NCBI RefSeq assembly: GCF_023091745.1
Contig: NC_068912.1
Span: 55,916,567 to 55,980,566, forward strand
Source of the DNA: Budorcas taxicolor
Lineage: Eukaryota > Chordata > Mammalia > Artiodactyla > Bovidae
Length of the DNA stretch: 64,000 nucleotides
Direction of reading: 5' to 3'
The notes under the pieces are model-generated. The model searched no databases, was not told the origin of the DNA, and saw nothing but the letters and a program-made list of their open reading frames with translations. The position numbers and the translations under genes were made by a program. Positions 10,677 through 22,227 of this stretch are shown piece after piece (within the stretch, counting starts at the first letter, position 1; every line of letters begins with the position of its first letter).

Positions 10677-11014
10677 CAGTTCAGTTGCTCAGTTGTGTCC
10701 AACTCTTTGTGTCACCATGGACTGCAGCACACCAGGCTTCCCTGTCCATCAGCAACTCCCAGACCTTGCTCAAACTCATGTCCATTGAGTTGGTGATGCC
10801 ATCCAAACATCTCATCCTCTGTGGTCCCCTTCTCTTCCTCCCTTCAATCTTTCCAAGCATCAGGATCTTTTCTAAAGAGTCAGTTCCTTGCATCAGGTGG
10901 CCAAAGTATCGGAGCTTCAGCTTCAGCATCAGTCCTTTCAATGAATATTCAGGACTTATTTTCTTTAGGATTGACTGGTTTGATCTTACAGTCCAAGGGA
11001 CTCTCAAGAGTCCT
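10677..11014 (-). mobile_element. BovB LINE, 3' end
   Basis: Reversed tail (cagttcagttgctcagt) through gccatccaaacatctcatcc and aggtggccaaagtatc to cagtccaagggactctcaag. The antisense frame stays largely open for over 100 codons (FKGLLRVPW..YFGHLMQG..RMRCLDG), so decay is mild. 5'-truncated to about 340 bp. Confidence 0.9.
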
Positions 11015-11170
11015 TTGAAGAGGATAATAATTCTGTAAGGCAAAATACTTAACAGAGTCCTCTTCAACTCATTATTTTACCTGCATTGTAGTATTTTCTA
11101 GTTGGTGTAGGGCCAGTGATGAGAATTCACAGATTATGTTCTCAGATTTCTACCAGAGTAACTCTTCTAA

Positions 11171-11387
11171 GGGCTTTCCAGTTTGCACTAGTGGTAAAAA
11201 ACCTGCCTGCCAATGTCGGAGATATCAGAGACACAGGTTCTATCCCTGGGTCAGAAAGAGCCTCTGGAGAAGGGCATGGCAACCCACTCAAGTATTCTTG
11301 CCTGGAGAATCCAATGGACAGAGAAGCCTGGCAAGCTACAGTCCATGGAGTCTCAAAGAGTCAGACATGACTGAAGCAACTTAGCAG
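11171..11387 (+). mobile_element. Bov-tA SINE
   Basis: Full-length plus-strand copy. The tRNA-like head begins gggctttccag, with an A-box-like gcactagtggt and a mutated B box (ggttctatccc). The BovB-derived body follows (caacccactcaagtattctt, agtccatggagtctcaaaga) and ends tgactgaagcaacttagcag. Possible short target-site duplication ttctaa at 11165-11170 and 11394-11399. Confidence 0.9.
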
Positions 11388-11884
11388 CCCAATTTCTAAA
11401 TAAGCAAGCAGTTCACAAAATTTCCAGTAAGGAAACAATGTTGAATAAGATAATACCAGTAAAGCAAGCACAGATGATATAGGAAACATATAGAGCTGAC
11501 ATGTCCACTCACAGAATAAACTCAGGAACTAAAAACAATGAAAATTTATTTGCATATTCCAATATTCTTTCAAAATGAGTTTTAAAAAATCAAGAAAAGC
11601 TACTTCAAATACAGATTACCATCCATTGTCATGACAAAGAGCTTCAAATAGAAAATGTGAATTGAGATACTAGCTAATGACCTTTAAAAATAATATTTAT
11701 TTCATTATTGTAAACATTTTCTGCATATATTTTAAGGTATTCAGAGACTATCACATAATGTAATTAACAAGGTACATATATAGAAGACTGGTTTCTCGTG
11801 TTTACATATTTTAAGTGTAAAAATGAACAATCCACAAGATTTGGAAAGCAGTGAATGAAGGAGTCAATATGTTCTTTAAGTAGT
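11388..11884. other. Unclassified sequence between two Bov-tA SINEs
   Basis: About 500 bp of AT-rich DNA without recognised repeats or open frames of note. Confidence 0.4.
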
Positions 11885-12105
11885 ATTCCCTGTTAGTTCA
11901 ATAGTAAAGAATCCTCCTGCAATGCAGGAGACTCAAGAGATGTGGGTTTGATCCCCGGACTGGGAAGATCCCCTGGAGGAGGAGATGGCAACCCATTCAA
12001 GTATTCTTGCCTGGGAAATCCCATGGACAGAAGAGCCTGGTGAGCTATAGTTCATAGGGTCACAAAGAGTCAGACACAAATGAGAGTCTAAACGCACACA
12101 CACAA
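11885..12105 (+). mobile_element. Bov-tA SINE
   Basis: Plus-strand copy. The decayed tRNA-like head (ccctgttagttcaatagtaaagaatcc) has a near-intact B box (ggtttgatcccc). The body (gaagatcccctggaggaggag, caagtattcttgcctgg) ends in an (AC)n-like tail cgcacacacacaag. Confidence 0.88.
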
Positions 12106-13928
12106 GGATTGTCAAAAGGGATTGTGACTGCTTATATCCCTTCATCACACCAGCTGAGAAAGGAGTTGACTTTATTTCTCTGTGTAACACATCCCTGAAA
12201 AAAAAGCCACAATCTTCTCATCACACTATTGATCTCATTATTGAAATTAAATCTCTGAGCTGTAACAGGGCACAGAGGCAAAAGAAGAAATTTTAACAAT
12301 ATGTTGATTTTATTAAATGTTTGAAAGTCTTAGTGCCAGAAATTACAAGTGCAATCATTGGTCCCACTTTCACAGTCCATTAAGCAAACAAGCTGTTTCT
12401 GTTTGGACTATTTTATTTGATTCAGGTAACATAAAAGTCTTTCATAACAAGAAATCCATGAAGAAAAGTTGACTTATCAATATGTTTCCACTTAATCATG
12501 TAAACTTTCATATAAACAATATAGCTACATATTCAAGCTGTGGCATTTACACTGGCATACTGGCTATCATTAAGATTCATGAATCTTTCCATGGCCCTCA
12601 GTTGGTTCTGGGTGATCAGAGAGTACAATCTTCACTAGAAATTTTAGTTAAAGGTCTATATGGGTAAATCCAAAATAGAAACTGCAGTGTGAACTCCATT
12701 TACCTTCAAGGCTTGGATTGCTTCAGTGATGTGTGTTCCCAAGATGTAAAAGGCTATAGGAAAATAGTAGCAGTACACTCAGTAAAACCAAAGATTAGAC
12801 TTTCAGTGGCAGCTACTTATGCACACATGTAAATGTTTAGGAATTAGATAACTATCGATGAATAAAATAACTATAAAATTTAAAGAGAAAAATGGAGACG
12901 ATAGTAAATTTGTTTTTTTAAGGAAATACATATTCTTCATAACTTATGGGGGAAATTAATAAAATCTACAAAGCTGGAGATAAAAATAAATAACACCTGC
13001 TTTGTAGGTGGCATATTATGAGAATTTGTATTTGGTATTTAAGATTTTTAAGTGGATGAGCAAAGGACAGGTAGCACTCAATGTGCAGAAGAATGTGGCA
13101 ATGATGGGGATTGTTTGTTATAGTAGGAGAGGTCTAGAAGCTGGATAATATTTATAAAAATTATAGCTGTAAGAATGTTGAGAAGCTACCTTCTTCGACC
13201 CACTCTAATCGTCTACCATCAGGGACACGTGCAAATAGTTATGAAAAAAATGTTATAATAATCACAAGGATTCAGAATTTTACCTAAACATAATATTTCT
13301 TAACTTGCTTCCAAGTTGGCTCAAGAAGTAGAGGTAAACAATTTCTCTAAGTTCTCAAGTTTTCTGAGACGGTTCACCAGTGAGTAATGAGGATGAGGAG
13401 AAATGATCATTCAAGAAGAAATTTAACCATTGGATCAAAACATGGGATCTACCATGATAAGGTCTTACTATTAACAAAATGAAAAAATATGGTTTGCTGG
13501 ATTAAAACATTTTTATGAAATGAATGAGGTAATATGGGAGCAAAAAAGCAAGAGTAAAAAACCCATGACCTTCTGATTAGGGGAGGGCTTGGGAAGCAAG
13601 AGAGCTAGGTGGCCTAAGTCTCATCCAGAGACTTAAAGATGCTCCAGAGGGAAGACATCTTAGACCACTTGTGTTTATCTAAACAGAAACTTGCATGCAT
13701 CTTTGGGCAGTTTTGTGAGTCTGAAAATTTCGTGTGTACTGAAAATTTTGCCTTATGTACAAATCATTGTCATCAAATAGTGATCAATTTTATCTTTAAT
13801 CTGTTTTGAACAATTTCATAGTGATAACTGACTGAGATTTTCTTTGGCTTTAAAAATGGACTGTTTTCCTCTTTTTCTCTGTTACTGTTTCTACTCCTGC
13901 CAACAGAGCCTACGCTGAATGAAATATA
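12106..13928. other. Unclassified sequence
   Basis: About 1.8 kb with no repeat family or gene that I can name. Reading frames are short and AT-biased. It may be unique DNA. Confidence 0.45.
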
Positions 13929-14219
13929 TTAAAAACAAAGCCCCTTGCCCTTGGTCTTCTTTACTTCATTCTGAGTCACTGACGAGTTCTCCTTTTGCCA
14001 GCTTTTAATCCTAGGTGTAACCCCAGATTTGGTTGTTCTTCTCTTAAAACTAAGCTTTTCATTTTCTTGACATTTATGCCTCTTTTTGTTTGTTTTTTCT
14101 TCTGTCTTCTGTTCCCACCAGCATGGCAGATCTCTTGGAAGGTTTTTCATTTTCTTGGATTTTCTTCCTCTAGCACTTCTCTTGATTGTGCAGCTGATAT
14201 TTCCATGTCCTGGGCCCAT
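13929..14219 (-). other. Lysine/arginine-rich open frame of unknown origin
   Basis: A 96-codon frame starting MGPGHGNISC, strongly basic, with KSKKMK, KTEEKTNKKRHK and KKTKGKG runs. A second antisense frame over the same DNA is also fairly open. The composition resembles nucleolar or chromatin proteins, but A-rich antisense DNA gives Lys-rich frames by chance. I do not recognise a family, and there is no splice or promoter context. It could be a decayed processed pseudogene. Confidence 0.2.
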
Positions 14220-16793
14220 TTCATTTGGTCTCTCCTTTATACAATATAGTTCTAGTTGGAGAGGCCTCCTTACATTAAGATTTCATTAGCCAATTCCTCT
14301 TATATCTCAAATAGTAACATTAAACTTTCCTCTAAGACATCACTGGAGCTTCATCTCTGAGCATACTCCAGAATTTATGTCTAAATACTTGCAGGGATTG
14401 GCAGACAATTCTTTTAATTACACACAAGAATCTACCTCTAGTTTGCTGAAAATGGAACATCTCATGCAAGCGGTATTTATGGATACAGTAGTAGCGAACT
14501 CAATATCAGGAAGCAGATGGATGGGGAAGGGGAAAAGGGGCATGAAATGTTTGTCTTTCATAGATGACCAAGACAAAAAAAGAAAACAAAAAAAGGGCTG
14601 CTACCATTCTGACAGTCATTGTATAAAAGTACAAAAATAACCAATTGGGATACATCCCTTTCAAACTCCTCCTAACTCTGAATATTTTGTTTCTAAATTT
14701 GCCACCTCTGTTTGTCATCTTGAAATGGTAGCTAACCCTTGCCAAGGCTAGTAGTCTTACTTCCTCACTGAAAGCAGCTGACATATAATTTCTTGATATC
14801 AACAGTGATAAAAGGGAGAAAAAGGCAGCAACAGAAGTTTTAGTATAGAATAATAGTAACAGCTAAATAACAACAGGAGGCAGAGAGACGCGTTTCTTGA
14901 CTGTCAAAGGACTGCTCCTGATGATATGTAGAGCAGTTCCTGGAGTTGGTGGTAGTGAATATACATCTCTGGGAATCAAAGCAGAATCTAATTATGAATG
15001 AAGCCCAGTAGAATTCCCCCTCATCACCTGGTACTGTTACTGTTGTCAATGGATGCCTCTCACTATCTACTAGGACTCTGGGGAATCGGCTGCATAACAC
15101 TGGTTTTTGTGAGCTCCAAAAATCATAAGATATTTAGCATCTCTGCACTTACGTCTTCCTGCAACAATATGTTTTATCGTTTGGAGAAAGAAGGAGTAAA
15201 TCTACTTGAAGCAAAAGTGGTGAAAGCTTTTAGCAATAGTTATGGTTGTATGTAAATACACATTTGGCAGACTCCATTGCTGAAAGATTTGTTCGTGAGT
15301 GTATGTGGTAGTAATGGTTTTCCCCCGTTTCTCCTTCTGACGCCCGCTTTTCTCCTCTTGCTCCTGTTGGCATTGCTCCTCCCTTTCCAATCACTTTACT
15401 TCCTCTCTCTGAAGAACAGAAGATAAACTGAGGTTGATCACTCTGATCCTTGAGAGAAGAAGCTTCTCCTCAGTTGCAGGTACAGATACGGATACAGATT
15501 AAAGAACAAAAGGACATGCTCCCCACTCATTTTCCATTATCTCTGAGTATCAATGGCTGTATTTCAAATGTGATCTTGTAAGAAGCCCAAAAGAGGCAAG
15601 TTGCCAGTGTGAAGCAACGAATACCAAACCTGGCCAACCTCAAAAGGATTTCAATTTAGACTACTGAGAAGACATCAAAAACTGAGGTTTCTACTTATTC
15701 TCAGCCTTTCACTGCCTGTAGTCAGGGTGAGGTAGTCCATACAATAAAAATCTAGGGCAGCAAGGTTGTTGAACCAAATCTTCAAGTCCAGGTATGTGCT
15801 CTGGAAGCAAATGAAAGCACCTTCTGCTTAGAGCCTGCTGAAGTGTTTGGTCATAATAGGTTTAAATGAATAAGTTATTGACCTGTGAGGTTTCTGATGT
15901 TGTGGGTTGAAAGACAGGTCATTGGTGCTGTAATTCTAATAGCAGTGGTGATGATGGTGGAGGTGTTTCCTCTGTGTGTGTGTGTGTGTGTATGTGTGTG
16001 TGTGAATATTTATTGCAAACTTATTCTTCACCCAGGAAGTTCTTGGCAGGAATTTAAAATGCAAGGGTTATAAACTAACGCATGTGCTTTGAACAGTGCC
16101 AGGTTTACAGTCAAGAGAGGGCAGTACATGGCACTATTAAGGATAACAAGAAGAAGAATTCTCTGATGGGAACTCTAATAAATGTAGTAGCATGCTGTAA
16201 TAAAGAGCACTGGAAAATGGATGAGGTATAACAAAATTATTCATAAAGAGAAATGGAAAAGGATGTCATGCTGAGTGGATACATGCAGTTATATAGACAC
16301 TAACAAGGTTATCACGAGAAGCTGAGTGCTAGGACGTTCACATATGTTTTCTCACTAGCTCAAAGAGAGACTGTTTTTATCTTAAAGAACAGGAGAGCCT
16401 GGAGTTAGAGGTGTGCTAAATCTTGCTACTGATTTTTAATAATTCAGAGCCAAATAGCAATAATGGTTCATGTAGGTCAGTTTAATGAACAAAGCAACCT
16501 CACTTCAGGTTGTTTGATGGAAGGTTCTCTGCCGAGTTGCTAACTGGTATACTTTAAAGCTATCTCCAGGGTTCTTTTTGATATGATATTATCCTCCTCA
16601 CATACTGCGCTTTCTATACACCAAAATATAATGTGATGCCACGAGCTGGAATGAAAACACTAAAAGAATTTTCAAATGAGCCCATGAGCTCTTGCTCTGA
16701 AGGGGCAGTAATACTAGAAAAACAGAGGCAGATGCCCTGTTCACACACCGTTCAATAAAGTTTTCTAGGAATTGCAGTAATTCAGAGTTGGCT
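14220..16793. other. Unclassified sequence
   Basis: About 2.6 kb with no interspersed repeat I can name apart from a GT microsatellite at 15973-16004. The plus-strand frame at 14377-14640 (87 codons, Lys-rich C-terminus) has no recognised family and is probably chance. Confidence 0.4.
15973..16004. repeat. (TG)n microsatellite, interrupted
   Basis: TG run broken once by TA. It is long enough that length variation would be expected between animals. Confidence 0.9.
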
Positions 16794-16804
16794 AGGAAGT
16801 CTTC

Positions 16805-16939
16805 CCTGGGGAAGGAAATGGCAACCCTCTCCAATATTCTAGCTTGGAGAATCCCATGCACAGAGGAGCCTGGTGGGCTACAATCCATGGGGTTGCAAAG
16901 AGTCGGACACGACTGAGTGACTAACACACACACACACAG
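16805..16939 (+). mobile_element. Bov-tA SINE, 5'-truncated, with 11-bp target-site duplication
   Basis: Lacks the tRNA head. It starts at cctggggaaggaaatggcaa and runs through the body to acgactgagtgactaacac plus an (AC)n tail. Exact 11-bp repeats aggaagtcttc flank it (16794-16804 and 16940-16950), which confirms retrotransposition of an already truncated copy. The perfect duplication suggests a young insertion. Confidence 0.93.
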
Positions 16940-16950
16940 AGGAAGTCTTC

Positions 16951-18290
16951 TGTGAGTCCTTGGAACTAAGGGAGCTCATTCCCAATATGTTTATTATCTG
17001 AGGCTAACCAGCATAATATTACAACAGATTTAACTGGTGTTAAATGGACTGATTGAAACAAATTCACACAATATATTGATAAGGAATCATTTTATTATCA
17101 TGCAGGATATGCAGGATCCTCTATTTCTGTGAATTTCTTTTAATAATAAATTAAATAGTGCAATTACATGTGTGTCTTAAGTTTAACCCATGAAAAGAAG
17201 ATTAATTATATATTTGAGGCATTCAAGACTTTTTCTAGAACAAAATTATATCAAGACATGGCTAGGAGTACTGGTGGCTTGAAAGCCAATAAAAATAATT
17301 GAAAGTATTTTCTTACTAAAATGGGCCCTTGTGGATGTTTCCCATTCCATATGAGAGGAGAGCAGAAAGCCCACTAACACTGGAATGCCTAGCAGAATCT
17401 GGCACTTTTGGCCATACAATCTTCTTGACTAACCTGAGCTTTATAGAATGGAGACTTGCTTCAGTTCCTTTTCATTCTAGTGGCCTCTCATGGTATTTGC
17501 TTTTCTATTTAGCAGCACTCATGTAAAGGGTAAGCAGCACATACATTTTTCAGTATACTCATGTTTGGAATATTTCTTCTACTCTTTCTCTGCTCTCCTC
17601 TGGCACTTCAAAGTGTACACTTACACATTTTGGAAACACTTAGGAAGCAAAGGCTCAGGCATGATGAGTGGATCCCCTCGGACTCCCGTCCTTGAGGATT
17701 TTGTACCGAGAGGGCTCCTTTGACAACCAGCTTCACCTAGGTGTCACACCTCGCCACACAATATTCAATTATGCTCAGCCTCTCTTGCCAGAGGTTCCTA
17801 GTGTCTTAGAGGTATGTTCCATCCCTCTCAAGTGCCACTTGCCCTGGATTTATTTAGTGGGGCTATAGGCCTGGAACAGAGCCTGGGTTCTTACTCCCAA
17901 GTTATAAATACTATCATTGTGCATACCCTGGTTCTCTAAGGCAAGTCACCTGTCCAGGGAGGTTGGGTTTCTCAGTGAGTTTTTACTGAAGGTTTCCTGG
18001 AGCTAAAGCATTTATGAATCAAAAGCTTGAGGGTCGGGGCCTGGGTGTGGGGTTCAAATTGAGAAACTGAGTACCTGTTTCTTAACTCAGAAAAACACAC
18101 TATACTCTGCTCTCCAGGAAAAAACCCGCACACTGGGTGGAGCAGGGTCAACCTTTGTGCCGAAAGTAAAAAGTATAACATTTCTTCCCCAGTCACATGA
18201 ATTCAAACAATATTGTACAGTTGTTAAACTTATAGTTGACAAGGAAATTCACCTACTTCACCTAATTTGAGCCTCTGCAGGCTATATATT
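16951..18290. other. Unclassified sequence
   Basis: About 1.3 kb. The part near 17650-18130 is more GC-rich than its surroundings and free of recognised repeats. Several short frames overlap there without a protein-like signature. No gene supported. Confidence 0.4.
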
Positions 18291-18412
18291 GTCAGTTCCA
18301 CTTCATAGGTGAGAAAAACAAGTCTTATAAACAATCAGTTTGCCATCCAAATGCTAAGTGGAAGAATTGGTATGGGAATTGAGACCTTCTCTTTCTAAGT
18401 CCACTGATTTTT
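18291..18412 (-). repeat. MIR SINE, antisense
   Basis: Block order of reversed MIR: gttccacttcataggtgag, then aaacaagtcttataaac, then atgctaagtggaagaattgg, then gaattgagaccttc. Strongly diverged. Confidence 0.5.
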
Positions 18413-19852
18413 TTTTTTTTACTTCCAAAAACATCTATAGGTCCTTTGTCAGATATTAGCAACATTACTTAATTCTTTTTATAGCTGCTGTGCAAAACAG
18501 GAAGCAGAGATCTCAGGGAGGAAGACACAAGCAGGTGACCTTAGAGGAATTTGTGTAGATTTGTGCTGTGACATCATGTCTGGGTCAAATTTCAGCTAGG
18601 GAAGCCAGTACACCAGGGACTTAGGGAAGAAGCAGATAGTGGATGTTCCTAATAGAGGAGAGAATGAGCTTGGATAAACTCTCAAGACCAACTTCTCCTT
18701 CTCAAGTTTGCCTTAGGGAGCAATACAATCAGAGCCGATTAACGCAGGCCTTAATGCTTTATAGCAAAAGTGAATAACACTTATTGAGGGGAGACTAATG
18801 CAAGCTAAACTTTCATTTCCAAGGATAAATTAAAATTCTACTTAAGTTTCCTAATTCCCTAGCTCCCTGGGTCATACAGGTCAATAGTTAGTATGGTAGA
18901 ATCCCTGGAACAAGTTCTCCTAAAGAAACTGTGTTAAAGAAATGAGCGCTACAGAAAAAAGAAAAAATGATAAACACCAGAAAATGCTTCAGAGACACTG
19001 TATCATTGTTACTGGGAGGAAGTGTCACACGTAACTTCAGACTAACTGTTTATATGGTGGAAAATCAATTTTGAAAAATGTAAGCAGTGGCCGCTGTGGG
19101 GCCCTAGCTAGGGTTTGAAATAAAACTCCTTTAAGTAGGACATAATTATTTTCTTTGGTTTCTAAAATATTGGCTATCATAAGCCATAAAAAATATTTAT
19201 TTAATGCAACTAGCCCTAACCTATTTATCAAATGTAACCATAGCCCCAGGCACAAAATCCCAGCACTGGCTCATAGGCACGTGGGCGATGCTGCTACAGA
19301 TGGAGGGCATGTCTTGCTGACACACACTGGAGAGGGGGTCACAGTGAGAAGCATGCAGAAGGCATGTACTATCTTATTCTCTGTGCTGAGCCCCCACCAA
19401 CCTTACCAGCTACATTTTATTTACGAAACAGATTTATGGTTCTAAAAAACAGAACAAACTCATCAAATGAATTTATTTTAAATCCTGAAGCCAAATTAGC
19501 AGTTTTCTTTGCATCTGTGACTTTTTACAATGAATCTGGATATGACTTTGTTCCCACTTTCAGTCTGGAAAAAGACCGATCTTACAAAGTATTTGGTCTA
19601 CCCACCTTCCTCTGTGAACCACCCTCACTCAAGTGGGCTTCTCCAAAATCTACAGCTCAGTATGTATTTTCTGGGCCTGAGAAGTGAGGTTGCTAAGTCT
19701 GTTGTTCTTTATACCCTTGGCCTGTGAAGAAGTGTCACATTCTACAGAATTTTATGCTCTTTGACCTTACTTTTATATAGTGAGAGATAAACAGAGTCGG
19801 TGCTCAATAAAGCTTTCGGTTATAAATGACTTAACTAGGTTTTGCTACCTAG
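18413..19852. other. Unclassified sequence
   Basis: About 1.4 kb with no certain repeat. A 107-codon plus-strand frame at 19364-19687 has no recognised domain and an overlapping competitor frame, so it is probably chance. The stretch near 19785-19830 (ggtgctcaataaagctttcgg) resembles a MIR 3' tip but is too short to assign. Confidence 0.4.
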
Positions 19853-19855
19853 ATT

Positions 19856-20146
19856 GTTGTTCAGTGACTCAGTCATGGCTGACTCTTTGTGACCCCATTA
19901 ACTGCAGCACACCAGGCTTCCTTGTCCTTCACCATCATATCCATTGAGTCAGTGATGCCATCCAATCATCTCATCCTGTCGTCTTGCCCTCAGTCTTTCC
20001 CAGCATCAAGGTCTTCTCCATGGAGTTGGCTGTTTGCATCAGGTGGCCAAAGTATTGGAACTTCAGCTTCATCATCAATACTTCCAGTGAATATTCAGGG
20101 TTGATTTCCTTTAGGATTGAATGGTTTGTTCTCCTTGCTGTCCAAG
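19856..20146 (-). mobile_element. BovB LINE, 3' end, diverged
   Basis: The decayed tail is followed by ctcagtcatggctgactctt, ccattgagtcagtgatgcc, catcaggtggccaaagtatt and cctttaggattgaatgg. It stops at ctgtccaag. It carries several small deletions, so it is an older copy. Confidence 0.88.
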
Positions 20147-20354
20147 AACTAGTTGATGTAGCTAACAAATAAGTAATTGAATGTGACTTGAAGCTTAAAA
20201 AAAGCCTGGAGTTTGTAGCCTTCTTTGTTATGAAATGCAAGGCATACACAAAATCCCACAAATCAAAAATGTGCAGTTCAATGATTTCTTGTAAGGCAAT
20301 ACCTCTGTGACTACTGCCTAGCCTGTTGAAGTGTTTCTTACAACATTCATGAAT

Positions 20355-20565
20355 TAATTTAGAAATTTTTCATGTCCCTTCTGTGCCCAGCACTATCTTA
20401 GGAATCCTTAGAGTCAATGGGAAAGATAAACCATATGTAAATAAATATATAACATGTTAGGCAGATATATGATAGGCAGAGAAATAGAGGGGTTTAGGAA
20501 GACACCAGGTGAAGGTGCAGAAAGTTATTTTACATGTAGAATTACAAGGAGAGCCTTTGAAGCAC
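20355..20565 (-). repeat. L2 LINE 3' region, antisense
   Basis: Follows the antisense L2 3' UTR: cttctgtgcccagcactatc, then gggaaagataaaccat..gtaaataaatat, then aggaagacaccaggtgaagg. Identification is by remembered block order and divergence is high. Confidence 0.45.
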
Positions 20566-20640
20566 AGGGATTATGGTTCATTTTAGTCTGTGTTCCTGGG
20601 TAACTCACCCATAGTATTAATTAATAAATGTCTATCAAGT
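20566..20640 (+). repeat. Possible L2 3' tip
   Basis: ggttcattttagtctgtgtt, then taattaataaatgtctatc, resembles the sense L2 terminus. Short and weak. Confidence 0.3.
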
Positions 20641-20936
20641 AAACTGGATAATGATGGAATCGAGTATTCATGAGAGGACAAAGCAATCACAAAAACAAAC
20701 AGAAGACAGAAAAAAGGAAAAACTAAAAAAAAAAAAAAAAAAAAAAGACCAATCGCAAGTTAGTTGGCTATGGAACAAGTCTAGGCAAATGGCATTTTGT
20801 TTGGGGCAGAAAAAAAAAAAGGTTCAGACAATATATAGCATTAGGACAGGAAATCAGATTCATTCTCAGGCACTTCCTTTCGAACTATTGCACTAAGCTA
20901 AGATTTTACAAGTTCAAGAAAGCTCCAAATGCAGAC
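20641..20936. other. A-rich stretch with two homopolymer runs
   Basis: Contains an A-run of about 22 at 20725-20747 and a second of about 12 near 20809-20820. The 81-codon frame across it is Lys-rich because of the poly-A. These could be tails of old retroposed sequences, but no body is recognisable upstream. Confidence 0.5.
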
Positions 20937-21127
20937 TTGCTCAGCTGCGTCTTTGCAACCCCATGGACTGTAGCCTGCCAGGCCCCTCTGTCCATCAATT
21001 CTCCAGGCAAAAATACTGGATTGGATTGCCATTCCCTTCTTCATGGGATCTTCTCAACCCAGGGATTGAACCCGGGGTCTCCTGCATTGCAGGCAGATTC
21101 TTTACCATCTGAGACACAAGGAAAGCC
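20937..21127 (-). mobile_element. Bov-tA SINE
   Basis: Antisense copy: body (ccccatggactgtagcctgc, caggcaaaaatactggattg), then a near-intact B box read as gggattgaaccc, then the head ending aaggaaagcc. Slightly shortened in the body. Confidence 0.88.
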
Positions 21128-22054
21128 TAAATACAAACACCAGACTACAAAATTTGAGCCAGTGTTCACCTATCTGTGGCTGGGCTTCACTTTCCTAAAT
21201 GTTTCCAAAAATCAGTGATTGTGTATTTTTAAATGTCAGTGGAAGATAAACAAAGTAGTAGGTACAAAGTATTACAAAAAATAAAAATCTCAAGCATTTA
21301 GTTAAATACTCTTCAATTTTAATATTGACATTGCTAAACAACCCAGCAAAGATCACTTTAGACCTCTGAAGATAAGAGGAACTAAGGAGAGAGGGAGAGA
21401 GAGAGACTCTTCCTTTAATACTGAGACCCAGGTCAATCAAGAATGTTATTTGGCCAAAGCTGCAGAACCCAGACATAGAATTGGCTCAGAGTTTTAAATA
21501 AAATGGAATCTAAATGGAAATTTTCAAGGGCCAATTTTAATAGAAAAAGAAATATTTGCGGGGTTTTTTTTTTTTTTTTTTTGCTTAGAATATTTAAGGA
21601 TGTAGCCTGTAAGTGCACTGTAAAGGAAAGAGAAAAAGAGAGAGAGAGAGACTTTTTGGTAGAGAGAGCAAAGAAAGTGGAGGAGAAGAGAGGAAAGAAG
21701 GAAGGGGAGGAAAGAGGGAGGGACCCTTGATATCAACAATTTGAGGAAAGTTAGAAATTTGCAAAAAGAAATGAAATGTCTGAGGAATTGTTACATGGCT
21801 CCTTTATTAGAAAATTATCTTCATGTTAAGCTGCCTCTGTATTTTGCTTCTTTTTTACGCCCATTGCAAATTGATACAGTATTCCAAGCAATGTGCTCTC
21901 CATGTAGTAGTCCTTCAATAAATGCCAATGACGACATTGATTTTACTAAATCTATTTCCCACTTCCTTTTTAATGACTCCTAATAATCTTCATAATTAAG
22001 TTAAATCAATAGTAGCACAAGTGGAGAACGGGGCATTAAAAACAATTCATGTAA
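21128..22054. other. Unclassified sequence containing purine-rich runs
   Basis: No gene seen. It contains a GA run near 21388-21411, a T-run of about 18 at 21564-21582 and the long purine tract listed separately. The 75-codon frame at 21503-21730 is an artefact of that tract. Confidence 0.45.
21623..21723. repeat. Purine-rich (GA/GGAA) tract
   Basis: About 100 bp almost entirely of A and G on the plus strand. Two main runs (21623-21651 and 21679-21723) are separated by a short mixed segment. Such tracts can adopt triplex structures, but no function can be read from the sequence. Confidence 0.85.
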
Positions 22055-22165
22055 TCAATCATTCCATCAACCAATAAATATTAATTGCACTTCAGGCATT
22101 GTGCTGGGGCTTTAACTATAAACAAGGTATATATGGTCCTTGATCTAAGGATTATAAAAACTAGC
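22055..22165 (-). repeat. L2 LINE 3' end, antisense
   Basis: Reversed L2 tip in good order: accaataaatattaattgc, cttcaggcattgtgctgggg, aactataaacaagg, tatggtccttgatctaagga. Confidence 0.6.
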
Positions 22166-22227
22166 TAGAGTGATATTTGACAACAATCTTTATTATTGCC
22201 TTGGTCATCATCTTTTTCTTCATTATC

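Noticed and set aside
10671..11015. gtcctt on both sides of the BovB at 10677-11014 as a target-site duplication
   Set aside because: Part of the right copy is explained by BovB's own gagtc sequence, so the match is not independent.
19364..19687. 107-codon plus-strand frame as a gene
   Set aside because: No domain recognised, an overlapping competing frame, and a length expected by chance in a window this size.
21503..21739. Lys/Glu-rich frame and its antisense as coding
   Set aside because: Both are produced by the T-run and purine tract; low-complexity artefacts.
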